NCBI GenBank assembly: GCA_025359965.1
Contig: JANYDC010000092.1
Location: 1 to 42,676, forward strand
Reading direction: 5' to 3'
From: Pedosphaera sp.
GTDB lineage: Bacteria > Verrucomicrobiota > Verrucomicrobiia > Limisphaerales > SXQI01
DNA length: 42,676 nucleotides
Positions 7,703 to 17,014 of this stretch are shown here, one piece after another. How positions within the stretch are numbered: the stretch's first letter is position 1; the number at the start of each line of letters is the position of its first letter. The notes beneath the pieces were generated by a model that saw only the letters and a program-made list of their open reading frames with translations, was not told where the DNA came from and did no database searches. The position numbers were made by a program, and so were the translations under genes.

Positions 7703-10700
7703 ATGTTTTCCATGCCCGCCAGTCAATTTCTACCATTTGCTGCTCGGCTCGCGAGATCGGGTTTCGAAGTTGGTTTGGCTGTCGTCTTGGGGTGGACTTT
7801 GGGCTCAGTGGCTGTGGCGCAGTCTGACCAGGCACGCATGGCTTTTTTTGAAAACAAGATACGGCCGATCTTCGTCGAACATTGCTACTCCTGCCACAGC
7901 GCTGATGCGAAAAAGGTTCGGGGCGCATTCAAACTCGATAACCGCGAGGATTTCCTAAAGGGCGGGACCGATGGCGTTGTGATAATGGCTGGCCGGCCAG
8001 AGCAGAGTTCGCTGATCCGAGCCGTCCGCTACGAAGACGCAGATTTCCAAATGCCGCCGAATAAGAATGGCGCAAAGAAGCTTCCAGATTCTGTAATCGC
8101 TGACTTGGTCAAGTGGGTGCAAATGGGTGCGCCCTATCCAGAAACGCCAACTGGCAAGAAACCTGACGGCCCCAAGTCATGGGCTTTCTCGCCAATCAAA
8201 AGCCCCACTGCTCCCATCGTAAACAACAAGGGTTGGTCTTCCACTTCCATCGATTCCTTCATCCTCGCGAAGATCGAGCAACAGGGCGGGCACCCCGCCG
8301 CACCTGCGGATAAACGCACGCTCATCCGGCGTGCCACCTTTGATCTAACCGGTCTCCCACCGACTCCCGAGGAAATCGATGCTTTCCTAAACGACCACTC
8401 GGCCAAAGCTTTTGCCAAAGTGGTTGATCGACTGCTTAACTCACCGGCTTACGGTGAACATTGGGGGCGGCACTGGCTCGACATCGTGCGTTATGCGGAT
8501 ACAGCAGGCGACACCGCCGATTATCCGGTGGGGCTGGCATGGCGTTACCGCAATTATGTGATCGACGCATTCAACTCGGACAAGCCGTACGACAAGTTTG
8601 TACGAGAACAGATTGCGGGTGACATTTTGGCCGAGCTCGGACCGCGTGCGCGCTATGCAGAGCAGGTCACCGCCACAGGATTCATCGCTATCTCGCGCCG
8701 ATTCGGCTTCGACTCCGAGAACTACCACCATCTCACCATCCAAGATACCCTCGACACGCTGGGTCAGACTGTACTGGGCTTGAGCTTGGGGTGTGCGCGT
8801 TGTCATGATCACAAGTTCGATCCTGTCTCAATGAAGGATTATTATGCGCTCTACGGCATTTTTGCCAGCAGTCGCTATTCTTTTCCGGGTTCAGAGCAGA
8901 AGGGCAAAATGCGGGCCATGGTACCGCTGTTGCCGCGCGAGGAATCCCAACCGAAATGGCGCGAATATGACCAACACGTTGCTGCACTTTCGGATCAAAT
9001 CGCTCAACTCAAAGGTTCTGTGCCTTCCGCAGTGTACCGTTCCCTGCACGATCCGGACGGCGATTTCGAAACACAAAAGGATGCTGCGGGTGGCAGCTAT
9101 GGAGTGATTGTCCCGCCTTGGGTTTCGGAGGGCAAAATGAGCGTGAGCCTCGGTGCTCAAAGCCCTTTCAAGAACTTTTACCCGCTCGGTAAATTCGGGG
9201 CCAGTATCGTTGGGGGTAGTAATGACTACCGACTGGCCAACGCAATTCAAGTCCGTCACCGCAAGAAAAACAGTCATTTGCTGCTTGTGAACCTTGATTT
9301 CCGTGTATCCGCACCCGAACCTGCCGTGCCAGGCCAGCACCGATTCTGGATCGGAACAGGTTCAAACTCGCCCGCTGTCGAAATCCTCATTTCAACAGAA
9401 GCCGTCTTTACCCGCTCTGGCCTGAAAATTGAAAAGCTTGCGGATCTGAAGCCCAATGCATGGCATAACCTGCAACTCACTTTAGATCTGAACCATCGCC
9501 ATTTTTCAGGAATCCTTACCCAAGCTGAGGGTTCCATCACCTTTACTCGCAAGCCGTTTGCATCTAATTGGGAGGGAGCCATCGATCTCATGCAACTCGA
9601 TTCCCAGGCGCGATCCGGCGCGGCTTTGCCGAATTTGGAGGTAGACAATTTCGGAGTTCAATTCGTCCACACACAACCATCCGCGCCCAAGGCTCAAACG
9701 CTTACTGTTGCGCGCGGCTGGCTCAGTTCGGAGGCGCTAAGTCTTGAATTGCTCAAGTTGGCGGGGGCGGATGGTGATCTGGAATGGCAGACAGAAAACC
9801 ATCCCCCCGTTAAACCATGGAACGCCGGGCCAAACAGTGTGGTTAAAATTTCTGCCTCGTCGCAAAGCCCGTACCGCAATATTTTTCCCGCCGGAAAACT
9901 CGGGTTGCACATGCCAAATCGCGCCGGGTATGATGGATTTGGATTGGCCTTGGCGAAACCTTGGACAGCGGCTCGTGGTGAACTTATCGTCGTTGCTTTT
10001 GATTTCCGCCTTGGCCAACAGGAGGTCGGAGGTGAAGGGTCATGGCGTTATTATATTGGACATGGCGCAGGTAATGCAGCAGCGGTTGAATTATTCTTCA
10101 ACGATCGTGAATTTTTCATCACGTCTGGGGCAGGTCATCAAGTCGTTGCCCCAATTCGCTCCGGCCAGTGGTATCAAGTTCAACTGAGTATCAACCTCAA
10201 AGACAAGACATACACAGGAACTCTCGCATTTTCGGACGGCAGCACGCCGTTTGGTGGTGACTTGGCCAAGGCATTTGACGGCACCATTGACTACACATTC
10301 ATTGATTCCTATGGACACCGTACCGGCGTGCGCCCTGCCTTGGATGCCGACAACTTTGCCTTTGGTGAATCAGCCTTGGCTCCGCTCAGCGCACAAGTAT
10401 CGGCCGAGACAGAGAATGAACGTGAATCTCGACGGTTCCGCGTGGCAAATTTGCGGAAGCAAATCGCCGCCATGTCCGAAGAAGCAGCACGAGCCGAGAG
10501 AGAATTGGCAGGGATGCTCGTTGCAGGCCCTTGCGCAATGACTTATGGCGTCGTGGAAGGCACTCCCCAGAATGCACATTTGCAAATGCGCGGTGAGCCC
10601 GACCGACCCGGCGAAGAATCACCACGCGGTTTTATCAAGTCCCTCGGGGGCGGTCCGTTGCCGCCGGGCACGACTGGCAGTGGTCGCCTCGAACTTGCGC

Positions 10701-11539
10701 GATGGCTTACAGCTGCCGACAATCCTCTAACCCCGAGGGTCATGATTAATCGTATATGGCAATACCACTTTGGACGTGGACTGGTCACCACACCCAATGA
10801 TTTCGGTGCTCGCGGCCAGCCTCCTACGCATCCTGAATTGCTCGACCATTTGGCCACACAGTTCGTGCAGGGTGGCTGGTCTATCAAAGCCCTCCACCGC
10901 TTGATCATGTTGAGCGCAACCTACAAGCAAGATGAGGTTGACTCCGAGTCTTACCATAATTCCGCGGAATACGCAGGCTTTGAGCGCCGCCGCCTCAGCG
11001 CCGAGGAGCTCCGTGATTCCATTCTCGCCATAAGTGGTGAGTTAGACCGCACACCCGGGAACGAACATCCCTTTCCTTCTCCTGTCAGCTCGGCCTACAC
11101 CCAGCATGGACCTTTCAGTGCCGTTTATGAACACAATCAGCGAAGTGTTTACCTTATGACCCAGCGCCTAAAACGCCACCCCTTCCTCGCACTTTTTGAT
11201 GGACCCGACCCTAATGCCACCACCGCTGATCGCCGCACGACGACCGTGCCAACGCAGGCGCTCTTTTTTCTTAACTCGCCTTTCGTGCATGAAAAATCCG
11301 CCAAATGCGCCAGCCGTTTGCGATCTGCGCGCCCGGATGATGCGCAGAGGGTCGACCTTGCGTGGCAATTGACCACTGGTCGGCTCGCCACGGAAACCGA
11401 GCGCGCCGAGGCAATCGATTTTTTGGCCAAATATCGCGCCGAACTCATCGCGGCAGGCCAGGCCGATCCAGAAACAGGCGCCTTGGCTGCTTACGTCCGA
11501 TCATTATTTGGTAGTAACGAATTCCTTCACCTCGACTGA
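7703..11539 (+). CDS. PSD1 / planctomycete cytochrome-c domain protein (DUF1549-DUF1553) with two internal beta-sandwich domains
   Basis: This is a secreted protein of about 1278 residues. The order is: signal peptide (about 1-40, ending near VAVAQ); PSCyt1 heme domain with C61YSC64H65; DUF1549 at about 175-390, holding a second heme-type motif C364ARC367H368 followed by DHKFDP; two related LamG/jelly-roll-like domains at about 465-655 and 695-890; a short coiled coil at about 905-945; and DUF1553 at about 1000-1265. Such proteins are typical of Planctomycetota and Verrucomicrobiota and are nearly always paired with a DUF1501 protein, as here. Their role is thought to involve polysaccharide or extracellular redox chemistry but is not proven. 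I chose ATG 7703, preceded by AGAAGAA; GTG 7679 and ATG 7712 are alternatives. Confidence 0.88.
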   Translation: MFSMPASQFLPFAARLARSGFEVGLAVVLGWTLGSVAVAQSDQARMAFFENKIRPIFVEHCYSCHSADAKKVRGAFKLDNREDFLKGGTDGVVIMAGRPEQSSLIRAVRYEDADFQMPPNKNGAKKLPDSVIADLVKWVQMGAPYPETPTGKKPDGPKSWAFSPIKSPTAPIVNNKGWSSTSIDSFILAKIEQQGGHPAAPADKRTLIRRATFDLTGLPPTPEEIDAFLNDHSAKAFAKVVDRLLNSPAYGEHWGRHWLDIVRYADTAGDTADYPVGLAWRYRNYVIDAFNSDKPYDKFVREQIAGDILAELGPRARYAEQVTATGFIAISRRFGFDSENYHHLTIQDTLDTLGQTVLGLSLGCARCHDHKFDPVSMKDYYALYGIFASSRYSFPGSEQKGKMRAMVPLLPREESQPKWREYDQHVAALSDQIAQLKGSVPSAVYRSLHDPDGDFETQKDAAGGSYGVIVPPWVSEGKMSVSLGAQSPFKNFYPLGKFGASIVGGSNDYRLANAIQVRHRKKNSHLLLVNLDFRVSAPEPAVPGQHRFWIGTGSNSPAVEILISTEAVFTRSGLKIEKLADLKPNAWHNLQLTLDLNHRHFSGILTQAEGSITFTRKPFASNWEGAIDLMQLDSQARSGAALPNLEVDNFGVQFVHTQPSAPKAQTLTVARGWLSSEALSLELLKLAGADGDLEWQTENHPPVKPWNAGPNSVVKISASSQSPYRNIFPAGKLGLHMPNRAGYDGFGLALAKPWTAARGELIVVAFDFRLGQQEVGGEGSWRYYIGHGAGNAAAVELFFNDREFFITSGAGHQVVAPIRSGQWYQVQLSINLKDKTYTGTLAFSDGSTPFGGDLAKAFDGTIDYTFIDSYGHRTGVRPALDADNFAFGESALAPLSAQVSAETENERESRRFRVANLRKQIAAMSEEAARAERELAGMLVAGPCAMTYGVVEGTPQNAHLQMRGEPDRPGEESPRGFIKSLGGGPLPPGTTGSGRLELARWLTAADNPLTPRVMINRIWQYHFGRGLVTTPNDFGARGQPPTHPELLDHLATQFVQGGWSIKALHRLIMLSATYKQDEVDSESYHNSAEYAGFERRRLSAEELRDSILAISGELDRTPGNEHPFPSPVSSAYTQHGPFSAVYEHNQRSVYLMTQRLKRHPFLALFDGPDPNATTADRRTTTVPTQALFFLNSPFVHEKSAKCASRLRSARPDDAQRVDLAWQLTTGRLATETERAEAIDFLAKYRAELIAAGQADPETGALAAYVRSLFGSNEFLHLD
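9092..10372 (+). repeat. duplicated beta-sandwich domain within the PSD1 protein
   Basis: Two stretches of the PSD1 protein, encoded by about 9092-9660 and 9784-10372, align along their whole length. Matched pairs include SPFKNFYPLGKFG with SPYRNIFPAGKLG, LLLVNLDFRV with LIVVAFDFRL, RFWIGTG with RYYIGHG, AVEILI with AVELFF, NAWHNLQLTLDL with GQWYQVQLSINL, and LEVDNFGV with LDADNFAF. The pattern suggests an old internal tandem duplication of a concanavalin-like lectin domain. The nucleotide sequences are clearly diverged, so this is not a recent copy. Confidence 0.75.
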
Positions 11540-11549
11540 GATCAACCGC

Positions 11550-12965
11550 ATGAAACCTGACGCCCAGTTTGATTTTGCCCGACGGGGATTCCTCCGCTCC
11601 ATGGTCGGTGGCTCCATGCTAATGCCCGGCCTTGTTTCCCGACTGCTGGCTGAAGACAACTCCGCCAACAAGGAAACGGATGCGCTTTCGGCAAAAGCTC
11701 CTCATTTCCCAGCCAAAGCCAAACGCGTCATTTTTCTCTACATGAGCGGCGGCGTCTCTCATGTGGACTCCTGGGATCCCAAACCCAGGCTCTTCACCGA
11801 TGCTGGCCTGACCACTTCAGTCAAAGAGTACCAAGGCCGCAAAGGGGATTATACAATGTTCCTGAAACGCCCACAGTGGGAATTCTCGCGTCATGGCAAA
11901 TGCGGCACCGAAGTCAGCTCGCTCTTTCCACACCAGGCCGGATGCGTGGATGAGCTGTGCGTTATTCGATCCATGAAATCGGACCATACCAACCATTACG
12001 AGGCCACCCTAGGGATGCACACTGGCTCCTTTACCTTTGCCCGTCCGAGCATCGGCTCCTGGGTGAGTTACGGACTTGGCACTCTGAACCGCAACCTGCC
12101 ATCTTTTGTGGTGCTTGCGCCGAAATCACCCTATGCAGGAGGACAGGTCTGGGGAAGTGATTTCCTCCCCGGCGCCCATCAAGGGACGCTGGTTGTGCCC
12201 GGATCCGAGCCAATCGCCAATGTAAAACGTCGCACTGCCACCAGCGGATTGCAGGAATTAGAATTGGGGCTCATTTCCCGCATGAACAAGCGGCATCTTC
12301 TTACCCGTGCGGCCGACCCACTTCTAAACGCGCGCATCCAATCCTTCGAGACAGCCTTCGGCATGCAAATGGAGGTGCCCCACGTTTTTGATCTTTCTCA
12401 GGAAACCGACGCAACCCTCGGCCTCTACGGACTGCAACGTGGCCAGACCACAGGATTTGGCTGGCAATGCCTCATGGCCCGTCGGCTGGTCGAACAGGGA
12501 GTTAGATTCGTAGAATTGGTTGATAGCGGCTCCTCCGACAATTGGGATGCTCACGGCGACATGCTCACTCACACCCCTCTTGCCAAGAATGTGGATCAAG
12601 CCATCGCCGGTTTGCTCTGCGATCTGAAACAACGTGGCATGCTTGAAGACACCCTTGTGGTCTGGACCACCGAATTCGGACGCACCCCCTTTGTGGAGGC
12701 CAAGGCTGCTGCTGGTCGCGAGCATCATCACTGGGTTTTTTCCTCGTGGCTGGCTGGAGCAGGAGTGAATGCTGGAACAGTCCACGGAGAATCAGACGAC
12801 TATGGCATCAATGTTGGCCGTGACCCCGTCCACGTGCATGACTTTCATGCCACGATACTGCACTTGCTTGGTTTCGATCACGAGCGTCTCACCTACCGCC
12901 ATACTGGCCGCGACTACCGCCTGACCGACGTTTCAGGCAACGTGGTGAAAAAGCTCCTTGCATAA
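11550..12965 (+). CDS. DUF1501 domain-containing protein with Tat-type signal
   Basis: The 471-residue product belongs to the DUF1501 family, a sulfatase/alkaline-phosphatase-like fold. The N-terminus has a twin-arginine element (ARRGFLRSMVGG) and a hydrophobic stretch ending before LLAED, which suggests folded export through Tat. Family blocks include RVIFLYMSGGVSHVDSWDPKP, HTNHYEATLGMHTG, PSIGSWVSYGLG, WDAHGD and VVWTTEFGRTPF followed by GREHHHWVFSSW. The His- and Asp-rich motifs probably bind metal. It starts ten bases after the stop of the PSD1 gene, so the two are one operon; their pairing is general in these phyla and implies a shared extracytoplasmic task. An in-frame TTG at 11508 would extend into the PSD1 gene and spoil the Tat signal, so ATG 11550 is preferred. 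Confidence 0.9.
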   Translation: MKPDAQFDFARRGFLRSMVGGSMLMPGLVSRLLAEDNSANKETDALSAKAPHFPAKAKRVIFLYMSGGVSHVDSWDPKPRLFTDAGLTTSVKEYQGRKGDYTMFLKRPQWEFSRHGKCGTEVSSLFPHQAGCVDELCVIRSMKSDHTNHYEATLGMHTGSFTFARPSIGSWVSYGLGTLNRNLPSFVVLAPKSPYAGGQVWGSDFLPGAHQGTLVVPGSEPIANVKRRTATSGLQELELGLISRMNKRHLLTRAADPLLNARIQSFETAFGMQMEVPHVFDLSQETDATLGLYGLQRGQTTGFGWQCLMARRLVEQGVRFVELVDSGSSDNWDAHGDMLTHTPLAKNVDQAIAGLLCDLKQRGMLEDTLVVWTTEFGRTPFVEAKAAAGREHHHWVFSSWLAGAGVNAGTVHGESDDYGINVGRDPVHVHDFHATILHLLGFDHERLTYRHTGRDYRLTDVSGNVVKKLLA

Positions 12966-13200
12966 AAGCTCAAGGATCCAGTTGGTCGAGAGTTATCCGT
13001 TCTACCGAAAGGTTGAGTGCTGAAACTTTGCTTCACAAAAGGCTAAGTTGGTGGTGGTTCGGTTTTGGCCGGAGATACAGAATGATTCGCGCATAAATCC
13101 CCAACCACTGACCTTAATCAGTACCGCGATTAAACAAAGTCAACGCGGCGATCACCAGAACGTTGGAGTTTTTGAAGGGGTTATTCTTGCTGGATGAGGA

Positions 13201-13861
13201 CTCCACTTGGGGGGTAATGAGACGACAGGTTATGCCGGTGTGCAAGTGTTTGATAATTAAGCGTATTGGAGCAGCGAGACTAATTCTTTGGTGGTCTTCG
13301 AGGTTAGCGTTCCAGCAGAACCGGGGCGGATCGGTAGGTGAGATGCAGGTGGTGGGGAACCGCGCATACGTAGCGGCTGGTCTGCAAATACTTGAGATTA
13401 GGTTGGGCGATCCTCAAACGCTGGAGGGCCGATTGTCTGATGCCCCCTCTTTCCAACCGCTGGCTGTGAATTCGTTGGGTGTGGCCAAGAGTGGTCTTCC
13501 TGTTGCGATTTCGCTAGTTAGCGCACCGGCCAAGGTGACCAACGGTCAGCTAGTATTCTCGGAGGTTGGGGTCGTGATGTTGCGGGCGGAGCAGGGTGGG
13601 GATGAGTTTTATTTGCCGGTGAGTGCCGAGTGGAGCGTGAGGATCACGCCTCCGGAGATTGGGGTGCGTCGTTCGAGGGGCGAGGCCGAGTTGTATTGGG
13701 CTGCGGGTCTGGATGGATTTAAGTTGCCGGTGGCAGAATCGCTTACCCTGGGGAATCAATGGCTGGATGTTCTGACGGCACCCGTTAAGAGGAATGGAGA
13801 GGTTAGTGTTCGGTTGAATAAAGGAGAAGGGCCGCAGTTTTTTCGGCTGGAGAAGCATTGA
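13201..13861 (+). pseudogene. decayed LVIVD-repeat surface protein fragment
   Basis: This is a remnant of a long repeat protein. From 13201 one frame reads GYAGVQVFDN, then a stop (13258-13260), then a stretch ending VSVPAEPGRIGR and a second stop at 13339-13341. The continuation is in the next frame (MQVVGNRAYVAAGLQILEIRL) and runs open to 13861. These fragments fit consecutive pieces of LVIVD repeats, so at least one stop and one frameshift have broken the gene. The C-terminal part (ITPPEIGVRRS, AELYWAAGLDGF, LGNQWLDVL, GPQFFRLEK) is of the kind seen at the ends of verrucomicrobial surface proteins. A 232-codon open frame from 13163 spans it, but its first 55 or so residues make no sense as a protein. 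The 200 or so bases upstream (12966-13162) hold nothing I recognise. Confidence 0.65.
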
Positions 13862-14080
13862 CGGGGCGAGGAGTGCTTCATGGCGTCCCAATAGGCTCTG
13901 GCGTCTAATTGAGTGAATTCTGAGTGTTCCTCATGTTAGCATTTCGGTTTCTTCAGAGCCACCAAAAGAATAACGCTGCCGTGAACGAATCATTTGAACG
14001 GCTGGGCATGAATTGTGCTCATAATTGGCATAGCCCTGTTTTATTGTGAGAAGAATGGCGTGGGTTCAGGGGAACGGCAT

Positions 14081-14108
14081 TTGACTTTGAGTGCTCCGCC
14101 CCTAGAAT
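14081..14108 (+). promoter_or_regulatory. candidate sigma-70 promoter of the pilus motor operon
   Basis: TTGACT at 14081-14086 and TAGAAT at 14103-14108, separated by 16 bases, each match five of six consensus positions. Transcription would begin near 14115, leaving a leader of about 37 bases before the GTG start at 14152. It is placed properly ahead of a four-gene unit that ends in a clear terminator. The rest of the 13862-14080 stretch shows no gene. Confidence 0.5.
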
Positions 14109-14151
14109 CACGCGAACTCCCTCGAACAGAGTGAACAACTGAAGATGTATT

Positions 14152-15885
14152 GTGGCTAGGAACGACGACATATTGATCGATACGCTGGTGGACATGGGTA
14201 CCGTCGAGCGTGACCAGATTGACGCTGGGCGCGAGGCTGCTGACAGCAGTGGCGAAGGCGTGCTGGATACCCTTATTTCACAAGGGCTTCTCGCCCCGTC
14301 AACCGTTGCCCAAGCCAAGGCTGCGCACTACGGCATGGAGTACGTGGACCTGAATGATCTCCGCCTTTCTGATGAAGTAATCAGCAAGCTGCCGCGCCAT
14401 TTGGCCAAGAAGTTTAATACCGTGCCAGTAATGTGGCAGGATGATACGCTGGCAGTGGCGCTTTCCGACCCAACCGACATTGATACTCTCGATAATTTGC
14501 GCGCGGCCACGGGTTTGAATGTTGAACCCCGAGTTGCGGCTGCCCAGGACATCGAGGCTGCTTTAGAGCGTTTTTACGGAGGAGGGGGAGGGGCACCCGG
14601 ACGCAAAGGTGGCAATGATTCGGTCAGCAAGATGATTCAGGACATCACTGAGGGGGATGTTGAAATTGCTTCACTGGGAGCTTTGGGCGCTACGGATGGC
14701 TCGACGGTGGAGGCCGACGCCCCAATGATTAAATTGGTCAATCAAATCATTGTTGATGCTTTCAAAAATCGCGCCTCAGATATCCATCTTGAGCCGATGG
14801 CTGCAAAATTCCGCGTTCGCTACCGGATCGACGGTGTCTTGCACGAAATGAAGGGACCGCCCAAGAAATTGCAGCCCAACATCGTGGCTCGGCTTAAGAT
14901 CCAATCGGGCATGTCCATCGCGGAAAGACGCATCCCACAGGACGGTCGTATTCAGACCTCCATCAGCGGCAAATTGATCGATTTGCGCGTCAATGTGCTC
15001 CCAACGAACCACGGCGAAAGTGTGGTCATGCGTATTTTGGACAAGGAGGGCCTGCGGCTGGGGCTTCCTGAACTAGGATTTTTCACCGACGACCAACAGA
15101 CTTTTGAACGTTTGGTCGGCATGCCTGACGGTATTCTTTTGGTGACTGGACCCACCGGCTCGGGCAAAACGACGACGCTGTATTCGGTCCTAAACTATAT
15201 TAACCGCCCCGACCGCAAGATCATTACGGTTGAGGACCCGGTGGAGTACATGCTCACGGGAATTAACCAGGTGCAAGTGCACGAGCACATTGGGTTTACC
15301 TTTGCTACGGCGCTCCGCGCCATGTTGCGTCAGGCGCCCAACGTGGTCATGCTGGGGGAAATTCGCGATATGGAAACGGCGTCCATCGCCATCAACGCCT
15401 CGCTGACGGGCCATTTGGTTTTCTCCACGCTCCACACCAATGATGCGCCCAGCGCGGTCACGCGTTTAATTGATATCGGTGTGAAACCGTTCTTGGTGGC
15501 TTCGTCCACTCGCGGGATCATGGCCCAACGCCTCGTGCGCAAAGTGTGCAAAGTCTGCACGGCCCCGGCGATGCCAAGTGACGTTGAGTTGCGTGCGTTG
15601 AATATAGACCCCAACAATTTGAAGGAAGCCAACTTCCGCAAGGGTAAAGGATGCCCGAATTGCAGCGGGACTGGAAACAGGGGCAGGTTTGGTGTCTTTG
15701 AAATTTTTGTCATTGAGGATGAAGCCAGAAAACTCATTTACGACAAGGTTCCGGCGACAGTTCTTAGGAATCGCGCAAGGGAGATGGGGATGAGAACTCT
15801 GCGCGAGGACGGGGCGCGCAAAGTAGTCGCAGGGCTCACAACTGCGGACGAAGTGATCCGCAACACCACGGGCGAGACCGAATAA
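14152..15885 (+). CDS. gspE: type II secretion / type IV pilus extension ATPase (GspE/PilB), copy 1
   Basis: The 577-residue protein has an N-terminal MshEN/T2SSE_N domain at about 1-145, a Gly-rich hinge (about 143-150), and the hexameric secretion ATPase core. The Walker A motif GPTGSGKTT is at about 333-341, the Asp box is in TVEDPVEYM, Walker B is in VVMLGEIRD and the His box in [18 protein letters not shown] zinc-binding tetra-Cys element (CKVC, later CPNC) lies at about 465-505. It powers assembly of pilin or pseudopilin filaments from the cytoplasmic side. The start is a GTG with GAAG at 14141-14144; the nearby ATG at 14145 is out of frame. It is the first gene of the operon, and no pilin or pilM-Q genes are in the window. 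Confidence 0.92.
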   Translation: MARNDDILIDTLVDMGTVERDQIDAGREAADSSGEGVLDTLISQGLLAPSTVAQAKAAHYGMEYVDLNDLRLSDEVISKLPRHLAKKFNTVPVMWQDDTLAVALSDPTDIDTLDNLRAATGLNVEPRVAAAQDIEAALERFYGGGGGAPGRKGGNDSVSKMIQDITEGDVEIASLGALGATDGSTVEADAPMIKLVNQIIVDAFKNRASDIHLEPMAAKFRVRYRIDGVLHEMKGPPKKLQPNIVARLKIQSGMSIAERRIPQDGRIQTSISGKLIDLRVNVLPTNHGESVVMRILDKEGLRLGLPELGFFTDDQQTFERLVGMPDGILLVTGPTGSGKTTTLYSVLNYINRPDRKIITVEDPVEYMLTGINQVQVHEHIGFTFATALRAMLRQAPNVVMLGEIRDMETASIAINASLTGHLVFSTLHTNDAPSAVTRLIDIGVKPFLVASSTRGIMAQRLVRKVCKVCTAPAMPSDVELRALNIDPNNLKEANFRKGKGCPNCSGTGNRGRFGVFEIFVIEDEARKLIYDKVPATVLRNRAREMGMRTLREDGARKVVAGLTTADEVIRNTTGETE

Positions 15886-15913
15886 AACAAATTTTTTCCA
15901 TTAATTATTTAGT

Positions 15914-17008
15914 ATGTCGTATCAGATGTCAGATTTATTGCAGTTGATGGTGTCCGAGGGCGCCGCCGACTTGCATATACGTGTTAATATTCCGCCGGTC
16001 ATTCGGGTCCATGGTGTTCTGGTGCGCGTTGAAGGACCCCTTTTGCGGCCCGAGGACACCGAGGAATTGATGCGCAGCATCACTTCAGAGGAGCACATTC
16101 AGCACGTTCGGGAGAAAGGCGGCGCTGACTTCGGTTTCGCTTTCGGCGAATTGGCACGTTTTCGTGTCAGCGTATTCAAAGAGAAGGGCAACTTTGCCAT
16201 GGTGCTGCGCCAGATTCCCAGCAAGTTGCTCACGATGGAACAGATTGGCTTACCGGCCTCGGTTAAGGAGTTTTTGTACAAGCCGCGCGGTCTTGTCCTC
16301 GTAACCGGCCCCACGGGTTCGGGCAAAACAACGACACTGGCTTCGATGATCAATATTATCAACGAAGAGCGTGATGAAGCGCATATCATCACCGTTGAAG
16401 ATCCGATTGAGTATTATCACAAGCACAAGAAAGCGGTTGTCACGCAGCGTGAGGTGCATGTGGACGTGCCATCCTTCGCGGAAGCCCTGAGGCGCGCGTT
16501 GCGTCAGGATCCTGATGTAATTCTGGTCGGCGAGTTGCGCGATCTTGAAACAATGGAAGCGGCGATTGCGGCCGCCGAAACCGGCCACTTGGTGTTCGGC
16601 ACGCTCCATACGACCGGAGCGGCGAAGACCATTGACCGTATCGTAAACGCGTTCCCAACCAACCAGCAGGAACAGATCCGCATTCAGCTTTCGACGGTGT
16701 TGCAGGCGGTCATTTCACAATTGCTCCTGCCGCGCGCCGACAAGCCGGGACGGGTTGCAGTTTTCGAAATCATGGTGAACACCCCGGCCGTGGGCGCTTT
16801 GATCCGCGACAACAAAACGTTCCGTATCAATTCTGACATTCAGACCGGGGCCAAATACGGAATGATGACTTTGGACAGCTGTTTGCTGGACAAGTACACT
16901 CAGGGCTTAATCTCCCAAGAGGAGGTCATCACCAAGTCTCAAGACTCTGCCGGCATTCTTCAGAAGCTGCAGGAGATGGAAGAGGCCAAGTCCAACCAAG
17001 CCAAGTAA
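15914..17008 (+). CDS. pilT: type IV pilus retraction ATPase PilT
   Basis: The 364-residue product has the PilT layout: short PAS-like N-terminal domain, then a RecA-like core with Walker [11 protein letters not shown] at about 133-142, the Asp box in [10 protein letters not shown], Walker B in [13 protein letters not shown] and His box [11 protein letters not shown]. It lacks the Cys-rich zinc element of the PilB paralogs, as usual for retraction motors. It depolymerises the pilus, driving twitching motility or DNA uptake. It begins 28 bases after copy 1 and ends six bases before copy 2. The 28-base leader is almost all A and T with no recognisable Shine-Dalgarno sequence, so initiation probably relies on an unstructured leader or on coupling. 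Confidence 0.93.
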   Translation: MSYQMSDLLQLMVSEGAADLHIRVNIPPVIRVHGVLVRVEGPLLRPEDTEELMRSITSEEHIQHVREKGGADFGFAFGELARFRVSVFKEKGNFAMVLRQIPSKLLTMEQIGLPASVKEFLYKPRGLVLVTGPTGSGKTTTLASMINIINEERDEAHIITVEDPIEYYHKHKKAVVTQREVHVDVPSFAEALRRALRQDPDVILVGELRDLETMEAAIAAAETGHLVFGTLHTTGAAKTIDRIVNAFPTNQQEQIRIQLSTVLQAVISQLLLPRADKPGRVAVFEIMVNTPAVGALIRDNKTFRINSDIQTGAKYGMMTLDSCLLDKYTQGLISQEEVITKSQDSAGILQKLQEMEEAKSNQAK

Positions 17009-17014
17009 GATATC

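Noticed and set aside
13163..13330. First part of the 232-codon frame as a real protein N-terminus
   Set aside because: The LVIVD similarity in this stretch is in another frame, so the frame is open by chance here.
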